64,000 nt of DNA from Caenorhabditis elegans (Eukaryota > Nematoda > Chromadorea > Rhabditida > Rhabditidae): positions 930,001-994,000 of the forward strand of contig NC_003283.11 of assembly GCF_000002985.6 (NCBI RefSeq), read 5' to 3'. Of the stretch, positions 36,166-46,699 are shown one piece after another (the first letter of the stretch is position 1; every line of letters begins with the position of its first letter). The notes under the pieces were generated by a model. The model was not told the DNA's origin. It ran no database searches and saw only the letters and a program-made list of their open reading frames with translations. The position numbers and the translations under genes are program-made.

Positions 36166-36540
36166 GAGCCTCCCCTGTTACAAACGTTCCCCGCCGTTCA
36201 AAACTGTGACACATTGTTCCCATCGTCAAAGATTACATCTTCTGGGTTCCCCGCTTTTCAATGGTCATCGCTTGATTTGCGTGTGTGCTCTTTCCCTCCG
36301 ACTATTCCCATCTAAATTGTATGTAAAGTCTGCGTCTCTATAGCCACCTAACACTATTTCGCCGCCGTCTTCAAGTAGAGAGAAGCCGTCAGATAATAGG
36401 ATTTCGTGTGCAACGACGGAAAAGAGAAGAAGAAGAAGGACCACCCAACGAGTTTCATCAGTTTTCGTCCATGTCTCCGAATAATACATTCTCAAGTTTT
36501 GCATCATATTGGGAATTCGTTAAATATCCTGTCTTTTATG
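36166..36540 (-). other. unique island: candidate sqv-6 upstream exon or promoter
   Basis: Less AT-rich, non-repetitive DNA between two repeats. On the minus strand 36507-36265 encodes 80 residues starting MMQNLRMYY, with a hydrophobic stretch (WVVLLLLLFSVVAHEILL) like a signal sequence or anchor, then an acidic segment. On the plus strand CTGCGTCTC lies at 36330-36338, a motif shared with other promoter-like islands here. It could be a leader exon or promoter for sqv-6 (1.5 kb upstream of its ATG) or a small separate gene. No splice pair to the sqv-6 ATG exon gives an obviously good in-frame join, so I leave it unassigned. Confidence 0.35.
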
Positions 36541-36543
36541 GCT

Positions 36544-37121
36544 TAAAGATGGAGTAATACCGAAATATGAGACTTTGCTTATTTCAGACCCAAATTGGTG
36601 CAAAACTACCGAATTTCTTAATTGGACGTTCTGAAAATTTTTTAAAAACAAGTTATGGCCGCTTAAAGTTTTTTGAAAAAAATGGTCATTTTTGCTAAAA
36701 CCTCAAATTTTGGTAGCTTATCGGTGTCGCAGCGGTTGGAGCTTAATTTTTATTTGATTATCATCCTTGAATGCATATTTTGGCATTTTATTATGTGTTA
36801 ATTCGTTAATTGAGATGTTTTTTTGGTCGATGCGGGCACAAACTTGTATCGTATTTGTGCCCGCATCGACCAAAAAAGCATTCCAATCAACAAAGTAACA
36901 CCTAATAAATTGCGTAGACATGCATTAAAAGATGATAATCAAATAAAAATTAAGTTCCAACCGCTGCGACACCAGAGAAGTTGCTAAAATTTGAGATTTT
37001 AGCAAAAATTTACCATAACTTGTTTTTGAAAAATTTTCGGAACGTCTCATTACGAAATTCGGTAGTTTTGGACCATTTTGGGTCTAAAAAAAGCAAAGTC
37101 TCAAATTTCGGTACTCCACCA
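36544..37121. repeat. foldback, AAGATGGAGTAATACCGAAAT ends
   Basis: Arms share TGAGACTTTGC, CAAAACTACCGAATTTC, GGTGTCGCAGCGGTTGGA and TTGTGCCCGCATCGACCAAA, meeting near 36852. The right end is GGTACTCCACC. Confidence 0.85.
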
Positions 37122-37690
37122 GGTGGCGTAGTCGAATTTTTTTATTGCTTTATCTGACTCGAAATTGTCTGAAAACACCGAATTTCATAATGAAACTTCT
37201 TGAAAACTTCACAGAAAAAAACTTATGACGGCTCAAAAAATGGTCTAAAATTAGATAAAATTGGAAATTTGACCGACTTGTCAAGCGGCTGGAAACTAAC
37301 TTTTTTGAAATCACCTTCAATTTTTGAGTTTACAATATAATTACCTTGCATTTTCAACTTTATTTAGGTATTTTAGAGTCGATGCGCGGCGAGATTTTTA
37401 ATTTTTTTTTAATTTCAAAAATTTTAAAATCTCGCCGTCTATCGATTTTAAATGTGCCTAAATCTAGTTGAAAATGCAAGATAATTGAATTGTATACTCA
37501 AAATTTGACTGTGATTTCGAAAAAGTTAGTTTCCAGCCGCTGACAAGTCAAATTTCAAATTTTAACTGATTTTAGGCCATTTTTTGAGCCGCCATAACTT
37601 TTTTCTGTAAAGTTTTCAAGAAGTTTCATTATGAAATTCGGTGTTTTCAGACAATTTTAAGTATAATAAAACAATTAAAAAATTCGCACC
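37122..37690. repeat. foldback, AGGTGGCGTAGTCGAATT ends, abutting the previous one
   Basis: Inverted arms with CTGAAAACACCGAATTTCAT, GACCGACTTGTCAAGCGGCT and TCGATGCGCGGCGAGATTTT. The right end is worn (AATTCGCACCTAA). It is the same family as the 33.0 kb inner element. Confidence 0.8.
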
Positions 37691-37779
37691 TAACGTCGTC
37701 GTCGGAAAGAATTTTTTTTTTAAATTTTTGGAATTCTTGTTTCATTTCAAAGGTCTGATGGGGTCAAGGGCAGGCGTGG

Positions 37780-38160
37780 GCGGCAAATTTTTCTGCCGAC
37801 AAGATTCGGCAAACTTCGGCAATTTGCCGGAAATTTTCATTTTCGGGAAATTGCCGATTTGCCAGAAATTTTCAATTCCGGCAATTTGCAGGCTTCCCGG
37901 AAATTTTCAATTTCTCAAAATTGCCGATTTGCCGGAAATGTTCATTTTCGAGAATTTGCCGATTTGCCGGAAATGTTCATTTTCGAGAATTTGCCGGTTT
38001 GCCGGAAGTTTTTAATTTCGGCAATTTGCCGATTTGCCGGAAATGTTCATTGTCGAGAAATTGCCGACTTGCCGGAAATTGTCATTTTCGGCAATTTGCC
38101 GATTTGCCGAAAAATTTCAATTTCACCAATTTGCTGATCTGCCGATTTGCCGGAAAAAAT
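37780..38160. repeat. TTGCCGATTTGCCGGAAATG array
   Basis: About ten diverged units of the TTGCCGG family, with TTCATTTTCGAGAATTTGCC as the local variant. Confidence 0.85.
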
Positions 38161-38261
38161 CGGGTGTCGATTTTTCGAAGTTCAGATTTTCAAATTTTGG
38201 CCATTTTATCGGCTATTTAAGCCAATCTGAAAAAAAAACTCGGCGACCGGTTACTTCTGCT

Positions 38262-38475
38262 ACCGGTGATTTAGACCCTACACGTGGTGTCAGAGTGTCT
38301 CATTTCGGCTTGATCTACGTAGATCTACAAAAAATGCGGGAGAAGAGACGCAGAGTTATCAGCTGATTTCGTATGGTTAAGAACATGTTGACGTCACATT
38401 TTTTGGGCTAAAAAATTGCCGCATTTTTTGTAGATCAAACCGTAATGGGACAGCTAGACGCCACGTGACCTTATT
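38262..38475. repeat. CACGTGG-ended repeat with GATCTACGTAGATC
   Basis: Contains CACGTGGTGTCAGAGTGTCT, TTGATCTACGTAGATCTACA, AAGAGACGCAGAGTTATCAG, TTGACGTCACATTTTTTGGG and a terminal GCCACGTGAC. Copies or parts occur at 48.48-48.64, 50.60-50.79 and 62.04-62.89 kb. Confidence 0.8.
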
Positions 38476-40080
38476 TGGGTCCCGGCACGTCAAATTCCTA
38501 TACAAAACGGATTGGGATCTCTCCGAAACAACAACAATCATTAAAAAGTTGACCTCTAAAAGTCAAAAACGTCCTCTCCCAATCTTCATTTTGTACAACT
38601 TTGTTTCCCATAACACACATTGGTTTAATTGAAAATAGCGTTTCGATTGAAGTTTAGCTAATGTGACAGCTTCATTATCATATTTCCCACCATTTTAAGG
38701 TGAAAAGGCTGGAGAAAGTGGGGGTTTTTTCCATTAATTTTGAGTTTTTAAAAGGAAAAACTTGAGATTTCTGTTGAATTTAAATAAATTTCGGTGGAAA
38801 AAATTATTTTTGAAATCTCTTTTCGGTGATTTTTCTAATTATTACGAGTACTTTAATGGAAAATTTATGATTCTAGCGATTTTTATGAATTTTTTATTTA
38901 TTTATGACCTAAAAATTCATTTTCTGGCGCTTTTTGCATTATTTTGTAGGTTTTTAATGAAAAAGTTATGATTGAAAAGGGAACGATGAAATTTTGAAAA
39001 AATGTGAATTTCGGTGTAAATTTTCTGAAAAATGATGGGAAAAAAAATGATAAAAACCTGAAAAAAAAACAAAAAATATTCAAAAAATATTTGAAATTAA
39101 CAAAAACAGCTTCCGTTTCGAGACCCACATCAGCACTTTTTGTATGCGCCTTTAAGAAAAGTTACGGTATCATTTTTTAGAAAATTAATTTTTTTAATTT
39201 TAAACAGCTTCAGTTTCCCGGGAAAACCTATCAAATTTGATAAAACAAAGAATTTCTAGATGAAAAAAATCTGAAAATTTTATTTTTTAGCAAAACAAGT
39301 TTGAAAACAGCTCCAAAATTGTTTAAATTAGTGCAAACTAGTTTTCGTGTCGAGACCCACAACCAAAATTTTTGTATGCGCCTTTAAGGAAAGTTATGGT
39401 AGTTGTTTCTGAAAATAAATTTATTTTAAACAATTTTTCACATTTTTCTCCGTTTAATTGCTAAAATCTCGCAATTTTTTAGTTTTTCTTTTATTTTTTC
39501 AATATTTTGAGTTTTTTATTTAAAATTTATCGAAATTTCACAATATTCTGCGTAATTCATCCCCTCCTAATTACGAAATCACTTCTGGACCCATCTTTTC
39601 TGGTCGCCTAAAAAGTTGAATGACCATCTAGGCCAACATCATCGTTATTCGTTATTTTTCCGAGTCGGATTGTCCTCATGATTTCCCACAATTCAAAAGT
39701 GTCCTCTTCTTCTTCCTTTTCACATTCCCCATAGGATTTCCGTAAATATTCGTTGTGTATCGCCGCCGCCGCCGCCGCCCCCCCCCCCCCCAAAAAAGAT
39801 AAATTATTCATTCGAAGAACGCAAGAAAACTCAGAAAAAAAACCTTGTTGGACACCTGTTCGTAATGCCTTTTGTTCTCGATTTGTGCCGGAAATTTTTG
39901 GAAAACGGAGAAAATCGTTTTTTGGGGCACACAAACAACTTTTTTCGAGAGTTTTTGTTTTCAAGAAAACCTAATTTTGAAGAAGAACAAGTAGTTTTAA
40001 ACGAAAAAAAAATTTCTTGAAGAAAAACGGGCCAAAAAATCGCTAAAAACGGCCGAAAATGACCAAAAAAGTCATAAGTT
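38476..40080. other. gene-poor stretch with GAGACCCA...GCGCCTTTAA copies and a (GCC)n/C14 tract
   Basis: 38480-38760 is unique sequence without a recognisable feature. At about 39115-39170 and 39340-39400 the GAGACCCA...TTTTTGTATGCGCCTTTAAG repeat appears twice. At 39761-39791 there is (GCC)n followed by C14. The minus-strand frame 39964-39608 (118 codons, C-terminal part KSYGECEKEEEEDTFELW) crosses that C tract; its part below 39760 looks protein-like, but no family or splice structure supports it. Confidence 0.4.
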
Positions 40081-40089
40081 TTTTTAAAT

Positions 40090-40170
40090 TTAGGCTCAGG
40101 CTTAGTCCTAAGTTTAGGCTTAGGCTTAGGCTCAAATTTAGGCTGAAACGTAGGCTTAGGCTTAAGCTTA
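40090..40170. repeat. degenerate TTAGGC telomere-like tract
   Basis: Units TTAGGCTCAGGCTTAG, TTTAGGCTTAGGCTTAGGCT and GTAGGCTTAGGCTTAAG: variants of the nematode telomere repeat TTAGGC, G-rich strand on plus. Confidence 0.8.
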
Positions 40171-40778
40171 AAGGTGGAGCACCGAAATCTGAGACTTTGC
40201 ATTTTTAGACCAAAATTAGTCCAAAACTACCGAATTTCGTAATGAGACTTTTTGAAAATTTCTCAAAAAAAAAAAGCGCTATGGCGGTTCAAATTTCGAC
40301 AAAATAAGGCCCATTTTCAGCTAAAATCAAATTTTTTTCCTACTTCTCGGTGCCGCAACGCCTGGAACCTAATTTTTATTCCTTCATCACTTTTTAATAA
40401 ATATTGTGGTCTTTGATTGGGCGTTTATTCGTTGATTTAAGTATATTTATGGTCTATGGGACACAAAATTTAACTTTTATTTGTGCTCCACTGACTTAAA
40501 GTGTACTTAAATCAACGAATAAACGCTCAATCAAAAACCACAATATTTATTAAAAAGTGATAAATAAATAAAAATTAGGTTCCAGACGTTGCGACACCGA
40601 GAAGTTGGAAAAATTTTGATTTCAGCTGAAAATGGGCCTTGTTTTGCCGAAATTTGAACCGCCATACCTTTTTTTTTGAGAAATTTTCAGAACGTCTCAT
40701 TACGAAATTCGGTAGTTTTGCACCAATTTGGGTCTAAAAAGCAAAGTCTCAAATTTCGGCGCTCCACCCTAAAGCTTA
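40165..40778. repeat. foldback, GCTTAAAGGTGGAGC ends
   Basis: Arms meet near 40460. Shared blocks are GCACCGAAATCTGAGACTTT, AACTACCGAATTTCGTAATG and CTTCTCGGTGCCGCAACG. It is the same superfamily as 36.5 kb and 20.55 kb and begins directly at the telomere-like tract. Confidence 0.85.
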
Positions 40779-41050
40779 AATATTTACAAAAAATTAGAGC
40801 CTTTCTTGAGGAATTCGGTGACGTGGCTTCAAAGCTTCCTATCTATTTTTTCAGTGTTTCGCATGCCTGAGCCTGAGCCTAAACATAAGCCTATGTTTAA
40901 TCCTAACTAGGATTTGGATTAAACGTAGGATTATGTTTAGGCTCAGGCTCAGGCATGCGAAACACTGAAAAAATAGATTGGAAGCTTTGAAGCCACATCA
41001 CCAAATTCCTCAAAAAAAGCTCTAATTTTGTAAATATTTTTTTCTGGATG
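40779..41050. repeat. palindrome with telomere-like GCCTGAGCCTGAGCC centre
   Basis: TTTCGCATGCCTGAGCCTGA near 40857 and its inverse TCAGGCTCAGGCATGCGAAA near 40942 flank AAGCCTATGTTTAATCCTAA. The outer arms share AAATATTTACAAAAAATTAG and GAAGCCACATCACC-type sequence. Confidence 0.8.
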
Positions 41051-41056
41051 GTTTCA

Positions 41057-41845
41057 CTGCAACTTTTTCCTCACGAGGGACGAGGAAAAGTGGTTTCTAG
41101 GCCATGGCCGAGGGGCCGACAAGTTTCAGCGGCCATTTATCTTGCTTTGTTTTCCGCCTGTTTTCTTTCGTTTTTCATCGATTTTTTTCGTTTTTTCTTA
41201 ATAAAACTGATAAATAAATATTTTTTGCAGATGCTAAAACAATTTCCAAGTAAAAAAAATCATGTATTCAGTGGGCAAGCAGCGGTGAAAGTGGGCAATG
41301 TAATATGATGGATTACGGGAATACAAAACCTAAACTTTTTCTGAAACATGATACATATGATGCTTAGATGCTGAAATTACCTGATTTTCATAACGAGACC
41401 GCTGAAAAAGTTTTGAGGTTTTCAAAATTCAACTTTTTGTGCGAAAATCTCGACTTTTTCACCAAAAAAGTTGAATTTTGAAAACCTCAAAACTTTTTCA
41501 GCGGTCTCGTTATGAAAATCAGGTAATTTCAGCATCTAAGCATCATATGTATCATGTTTCAGAAAAAGTTTAGGTTTTGTATTCCCGTAATCCATCATAT
41601 TGCATTGACCACTTTCACCGCTGCTTGCCCAATGAATACATAATTTTTTTACTTGGAAATCGTTTTGGCATCTGCAAAAATATTTATTTATCAGTTTTAA
41701 TAAAAAAACGGGAAAAAGCTGTGAAAAACAAAAGAAAACCGGCGGAAAACGAAGCAACATAAATGGCCACTGAAACTTGTCGGCCCCTCGCCCATGGCCT
41801 AGAAAAAACCACTTTTCCTCGTCCCTCGTGAGGAAAAAGTTGCAG
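41057..41845. repeat. foldback, CTGCAACTTTTTCCTC ends (789-bp full form, copy 4)
   Basis: Complete arms. It is flanked on both sides by the direct repeat AAAAGCTCTAATTTTGTAAA...CTGGATGGTTTC (about 41 bp; 41013-41055 and 41848-41889). Confidence 0.9.
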
Positions 41846-41889
41846 TGAAAAGCTCTAATTTTGTAAATATTTTTTTCTGGATGGTTTCC

Positions 41890-42300
41890 GAACGTCACAA
41901 GATATAACCCCCCGAAGCAAAACACTAATCTCAATGTAAAACAAATTTTGTATAGTTCTTCTTCTTCTTCTCTCGAAACATAGTGACTTTTCACCGAGAC
42001 CCCCCACCGAAGACGACCCGCTAATCCTGCTCACAAGAAGAAAAGAGGATGGGAAGGTGAGGGGAGCCGAAATGATAACACATGTTTCAAACCGTCTTAC
42101 ACCGGGGCGCAGAAAAAAAGAAAAAAAAAAGAAAGAAACGAGAGGAAAAAATATAAAGAGCCACTGATTTATCAGTTTGCTCTCTCGATTTTTTCCTCGT
42201 TTATTTTCTTGTAAATACGTTTTTTCTGCTGCTATAAATTGCTGAAACGACGTTTGTCGATTTACGCAGTTTGTGCACTCCCCGAGGATAAGTGTGGTCG
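41890..42300 (+). promoter_or_regulatory. promoter-like unique island 1
   Basis: Non-repetitive, with TTCTTCTTCTTCTCTCG, a purine-rich A/G block (about 42110-42150) and AAATATAAAGAGCC. This composition is typical of worm core promoters (pyrimidine tracts, T/A blocks). It could serve unc-34, whose first exon is not seen, but this is inference from composition only. The end (from 42250) is a GTCGATTTACGCAG...CCCGAGGA repeat also seen at 52.8 kb. Confidence 0.3.
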
Positions 42301-42339
42301 TTAATTTTACAATGGAGTCTACACAATTTTTGGCTGAGA

Positions 42340-43015
42340 TTCATTCACCGTTCGGCAAATTTGGCAAATCGAAAAATTGCCGGAAATTTTGATTTTCGGC
42401 AAAACGGTGCCTTTTTGATATTATTCCCCGTATTCTTTAGATATTTTCATAGAATTTGCTCACTTTCTAAATAGATGTAGAAAAATTCATAGAATTCGTT
42501 TAATTTTGCCGATTAACATTAAAATTCTGTAGTTGCCGTTTTTCCGGCAAATCGGCAAATGGGGCTTGCCGATTTGCCGGAATTTTTAAAATCCGGCAAT
42601 TCGCCCATTTTGCGAAAAAATCGTTCGGGTTTTTGAATTTTTCTTGAAAATCAGAATTTTTGATTTTTGGGGAAAAAATCTAATTTTCCATAATTTCCGA
42701 GCAATGCTTAATGTTTTAAAAACAATTTTCTACTTTAAATCAGGGTGGGCGGCAAACGATTTTTTCCGGCAAATCAGCAAATTGCCGGAGATGGAAATTT
42801 CCGCCAAATAGGAAAACCGACAATGTGCCGAATTAGCCGGAAAACCGGCAACTGCCGAAAATTTTTGGCAAATTGTGGTTTCGCACTTCTTTTTTTTTTT
42901 TTGAAAATTTCAGAATTTCAATTTTATTCGGCAAAATTGTACGCATCCTATGAATGTTCCTACATCAATTTTGAAACTTTGCCGATTTGCCGAATTTTTC
43001 CTCAAATTTAAAATT
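42340..43015. repeat. TTGCCGG-family units, two clusters
   Basis: Diverged CGGCAAATCGGCAAATTGCC units at about 42350-42410, 42535-42605 and 42750-43000, separated by AT-rich DNA. Confidence 0.75.
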
Positions 43016-43031
43016 TCATTTTCGAAAACTA

Positions 43032-44478
43032 CAGTGCGTCCAACTTCTATAGCACCCCCCTCTAATTTGGCGGTTTGGAGCTTTTCAAAATATTTTCAGG
43101 AAAAGTGTTAGTGCAGTTCGATAGCAAATGTTGAAAAACCTATGCTCCCCAATTTTTATTATGATATCTCAAAAATCACGGAAATTAGGTCAAAATATCG
43201 GAAAAATGGCCGTCCAACTTCTATAGCACCCCCTCTGATTTTTGACAATTTTCGGTAAAATCGGGGGTTTCTTTGTAATTCGTGAATTTATTTTGTGAAT
43301 AACTTCACACCAAAATGATCAGCCGGTTTCACTTTTACATTTAAAAATAAATATACCACTTGAAAACACGTGGAATGCCTGTGATTGTCCTGGAACGTTC
43401 TTATTTGCTTCAGAGGCCATATCTCGGCTCCCAATCGGTTTCGCAACACCAAACTTTATCAAAATGTTCTTCTCCGTCTAGTTATTACTATGTAATTAGT
43501 TGTAGAGAACATTCATTCATATTAACCAAAGGGAAAAAGGAGTAACTGCAGTGATTTTTAGAAGGCTTGATTTAACTCTGGAAACGAGCGTTTGGAGGCG
43601 CAGAGATAATGATTGAGAATACATTTTCGACAAAAAATTACTAAATTATAACAAAAATCGAAAATTATATAATATGAACATCAAATCCGTGGAAATCCAT
43701 GGATAAATCAAATGCCAGACTAATTGTCGCATGTTAGCTTGAGAAAACTACTTGCGGCCTCGCTTTGCCTTTGTCCTCTCTTTTGAGCCGTCTCGTGAAC
43801 TCGTCCAAATAAAATTTCAAAGACTTCTAATCAAAATCGAAGCTTCAAAGATATTTAAATCATATGAGCTGAAATTCTGTACCATACAAAGTCAAAAACT
43901 TCAGCTCTGCGCCTCCAAACGCTCGTTTCCAGAGTTAAATCAAGCCTTCTAAAAATCACTGCACTTACTCCTTTTTCCCTTTGGTTAATATGAATGAATG
44001 TTCTCTACAACTAATTACATAGTAATAACTAGACGGAGAAGAACATTTTGATAAAGTTTGGTGTTGCGAAACCGATTGGGAGCCGAGATATGGCCTCTGA
44101 AGCAAATAAGAACGTTCCAGGACAATCACAGGCATTCCACGTGTTTTCAAGTGGTATATTTATTTTTTAAATGTAAAAGTGAAACCGGCTGATCATTTTG
44201 GTGTGAAGTTATTCACAAAATAAATTCACGAATTACAAAGAAACCCCCGATTTTACCGAAAATTGTCAAAAATCAGAGGGGGTGCTATAGAAGTTGGACG
44301 GCCATTTTCCGATATTTTGACCTAATTTCCGTGATTTTTGAGATATCATAATAAAAATTGGGGAGCATAGGTTTTTCAACATTTGCTATCGAACTGCACT
44401 AACACTTTTCCTGAAAATATTTTGGAAAGCTCCAAACCGCCAAATTAGAGGGGGGTGCTATAGAAGTTGGACGCACTG
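43032..44478. mobile_element. non-autonomous Tc3-like foldback transposon
   Basis: Ends CAGTGCGTCCAACTTCTATA...GCACCCCCC, flanked by TA on both sides (43030-43031 and 44479-44480). Arms of about 570 bp are nearly identical. Within each arm the end motif is repeated as GGCCGTCCAACTTCTATAGC about 174 bp inward (43209 and the mirror site near 44290), like the two transposase-binding sites described for Tc3. The sequence resembles the Tc3 terminus (CAGTGTGGGAAAGTTCTATA) but is not identical. No transposase is present; the loop (43610-43905) has no protein. Confidence 0.8.
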
Positions 44479-44524
44479 TAGTTGATTTTTGAATAGTTAC
44501 AGCAATATTCAATAAAATCGAAAA

Positions 44525-44790
44525 ATTAAGTCCGACAAACGGCAAATCGGCAGTTTGTCGGAATTAAAAATTTCCGCCAAATCGGTAAACCGGCAATTTG
44601 CCGATTTGTCGAACGGAAATTGCCGCCCACCCAGCGAAAACTACAGTATTCAAATGACTACTAAACATGTAGATTTACGAGCTTGAGAAAAAATTAATTT
44701 CGAAAATCGATCGCCCGTAAGTACTGTAGTTTTTGCTACGAGATGTTTTGCACAATACGTATTCTCAAAATTGTGTGCCCCTGTAATAGA
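44525..44790. repeat. TTGCCG unit followed by a short TACAGTA-family foldback
   Basis: 44525-44627 holds GGCAAATCGGCAGTTTGTCG units. 44632-44790 is a shortened copy of the CGAAAACTACAGTA...TACTGTAGTTTTTGCTACGA family with ATACGTATTCTCAAAATT at its end. Confidence 0.75.
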
Positions 44791-45059
44791 AAATTAGGGT
44801 TTTCATGTAGGCGTTAAAACGCCTGCCTGCCTGCCTGACCTAATGCCTGTCTCTCGCCTCAATCCGCGCCTCATGCTTTAACATACGCGAACTTCATAAA
44901 ATTGATAAAAATTAAAATTTGTTTAACTTCCCGTTAAAATGGCAGATTTCAGGCAGGCGTCAGGCCTTGAAACCACACCTGCCTACCATGAAAACTCTAT
45001 GGGAAACTAAACATTGTATTGTGGAAAATTAGGCGAATTTTCATTAACAATATATTCCT

Positions 45060-45640
45060 TAAAAGTGATCAAGCGGCGTTACCACCAACAACTCATAAAC
45101 CATCAATTGTCACGAGAAGGACGCTCTCTCTCTTTCCGTTTGAGATGCTTCCACCATCGTTCGTCCTTCCATTCTTACTTCTCCTTGGCCGCCGTCTTCT
45201 TCTTCTTCTTCCTCTTCTCCGGTCCCCCATTTATACCCGAAAAATGGCATTTGCATATGTATATATATATATATACGAATGTGCGCACACACTCACACAG
45301 AGACACACAGAGATGTCTGCTGTCCATCAACGAAAAAGTGCGAGAATAGTACTAAATTGAAAGAGACGGAGACACGAAGCGCGTCTGCACTCTCCGCACT
45401 TGCCAATGGTCAGTGAGGGTCACTCAACACCATCTGGGAGGGAGGGCCACATCACTGGAGGATGTGTGTGTGTGTGTGGACACTTTGGGTCCCGAAGAGG
45501 ACTACTATTACTAGGAGAGAGAGAGATGGAGGAGAAGAGGACGAAAAAAGAGAACACCGCTTCTCCCCTCTCTTTGTATCTCACTATCTCTCTTTTCGAC
45601 CAGTCTATAGGTTTTTTTGTTGCAAAAAATCAAGTGCTGG
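45060..45640 (+). promoter_or_regulatory. promoter-like pyrimidine-rich island 2
   Basis: Dense TCTTCTTCTTCTTCCTC, CTCTCTCTCTTTCCG and a (GT)n tract (45463-45477) in non-repetitive DNA, plus GAGAGAGAGAGATGGAGG. No convincing coding frame is present. It may be regulatory DNA upstream of unc-34; evidence is composition only. Confidence 0.3.
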
Positions 45641-45666
45641 GTAGTTTTTTTTTAATTTTGTTGGCT

Positions 45667-46015
45667 TAAAGGAGGACTAACAATTCTGACGATTTTGAAC
45701 GAAATAGCTCAAAAATTTTTATGATTGTTCGAAATTTCGAAAAAGCTACACTGATTATAGTTAAAATCTGGAATTTTGACCACTTTTCTGTGTCAAATTT
45801 GTTCGAAGTTGACTTTTTTGGAATTGATATCCTTTATTGCATATTTTGGTAGTTTATCCCATTAAATTTCGTTTATTAAAGTACATTTAAAGCCGATAGG
45901 TAATTGGTTACCTATCAGCTTTAAGCGTACTTTAATCAGCGAAATTGTTTGAGATAAACTACTAAACTATGCAATAAAAAATGTTAATTCCAAAAAGTCA
46001 ACTTCGGACGTTACC
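45667..46015. repeat. foldback centred near 45910
   Basis: GAAGTTGACTTTTTTGGAAT near 45816 is mirrored by ATTCCAAAAAGTCAACTTC near 45987, and ATAGGTAATTGGTTACCTAT forms the tip. The left end AAAGGAGGACTAACAATTCT has no clear right partner, so the element is truncated. Confidence 0.75.
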
Positions 46016-46600
46016 GTATTGCTGGGGCAAAAATCGTTTTTCATTCAATTTTTGAAAAATAAATTCCACCGTGAATTTATTTCGGCGCGAGACCCATTCT
46101 GATAAAGTCGTGCGCCTTTAAGAAAGCGTTAAGAAGCTCGTATTTATGCTCCAATAAGTAATTTTTTTGATTCCTAGATTTTTTTTAATAAATCAAAATT
46201 TATAGGTTTTTTTTTAAAATTTAGCCTATCATTATTTTTGTAACCAAAAAATCTAGTGATTTTTTCCCTAATTTTCTCAAAAACCATAGTTATTCGATTT
46301 TTTTTTCTGAATATTAAACATTTTTTAAGAAAAAAAAAGTTAAAGTTTACCTATTTTCCCTATTTCCTGAGTTTCCAGTAAATCAAAAAAAAACATCGAT
46401 TTTCTCCGAAAAACGCAGAAAAAAAAATTGAACAAAAAAAATTTGTTTTAAAAATTCCAAAAAAACAACATAAAATTGAGTTTTTTTATTTTTATTTTAT
46501 TCAGGCAGAGCACACGGAACTTGTCGAAAAATCATGACTTTTTTCCGAGTTTGTTCAGAACGGCAAATTTGCCGTTTTTACCGAGATCGGCAAATTTTAA
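46016..46600. other. AT-rich stretch with a GCGAGACCCA...GCGCCTTTAAG copy
   Basis: Only the short repeat at 46084-46130 and a TTGCCG remnant at 46565 are recognisable. Confidence 0.5.
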
Positions 46601-46699
46601 GACCTCTCATTTTTGACTCCTTGATCAAAAACCCCTCTTATCAGTTATTGTTCCTTAAAATTTCCGCCCCAACACACCTACTCAAATGTGGGCAAAAAT

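Noticed and set aside
39608..39964. 118-codon minus-strand frame including GGGGAAAAAA
   Set aside because: It depends on reading through C14 and (GCC)n tracts prone to length change; part of it looks protein-like, but no splice sites, domain or neighbouring exon support it, so it is only mentioned in the regional entry.
43360..44150. Identical 61-codon frames on both strands (starting MKTRGMPVIVLERS)
   Set aside because: They are the two arms of the Tc3-like inverted repeat; identity reflects the arms, and the frame has no recognisable domain.
45014..45669. Overlapping frames with Leu/Phe-rich strings
   Set aside because: Products of CT- and GT-rich low-complexity DNA in several frames at once.
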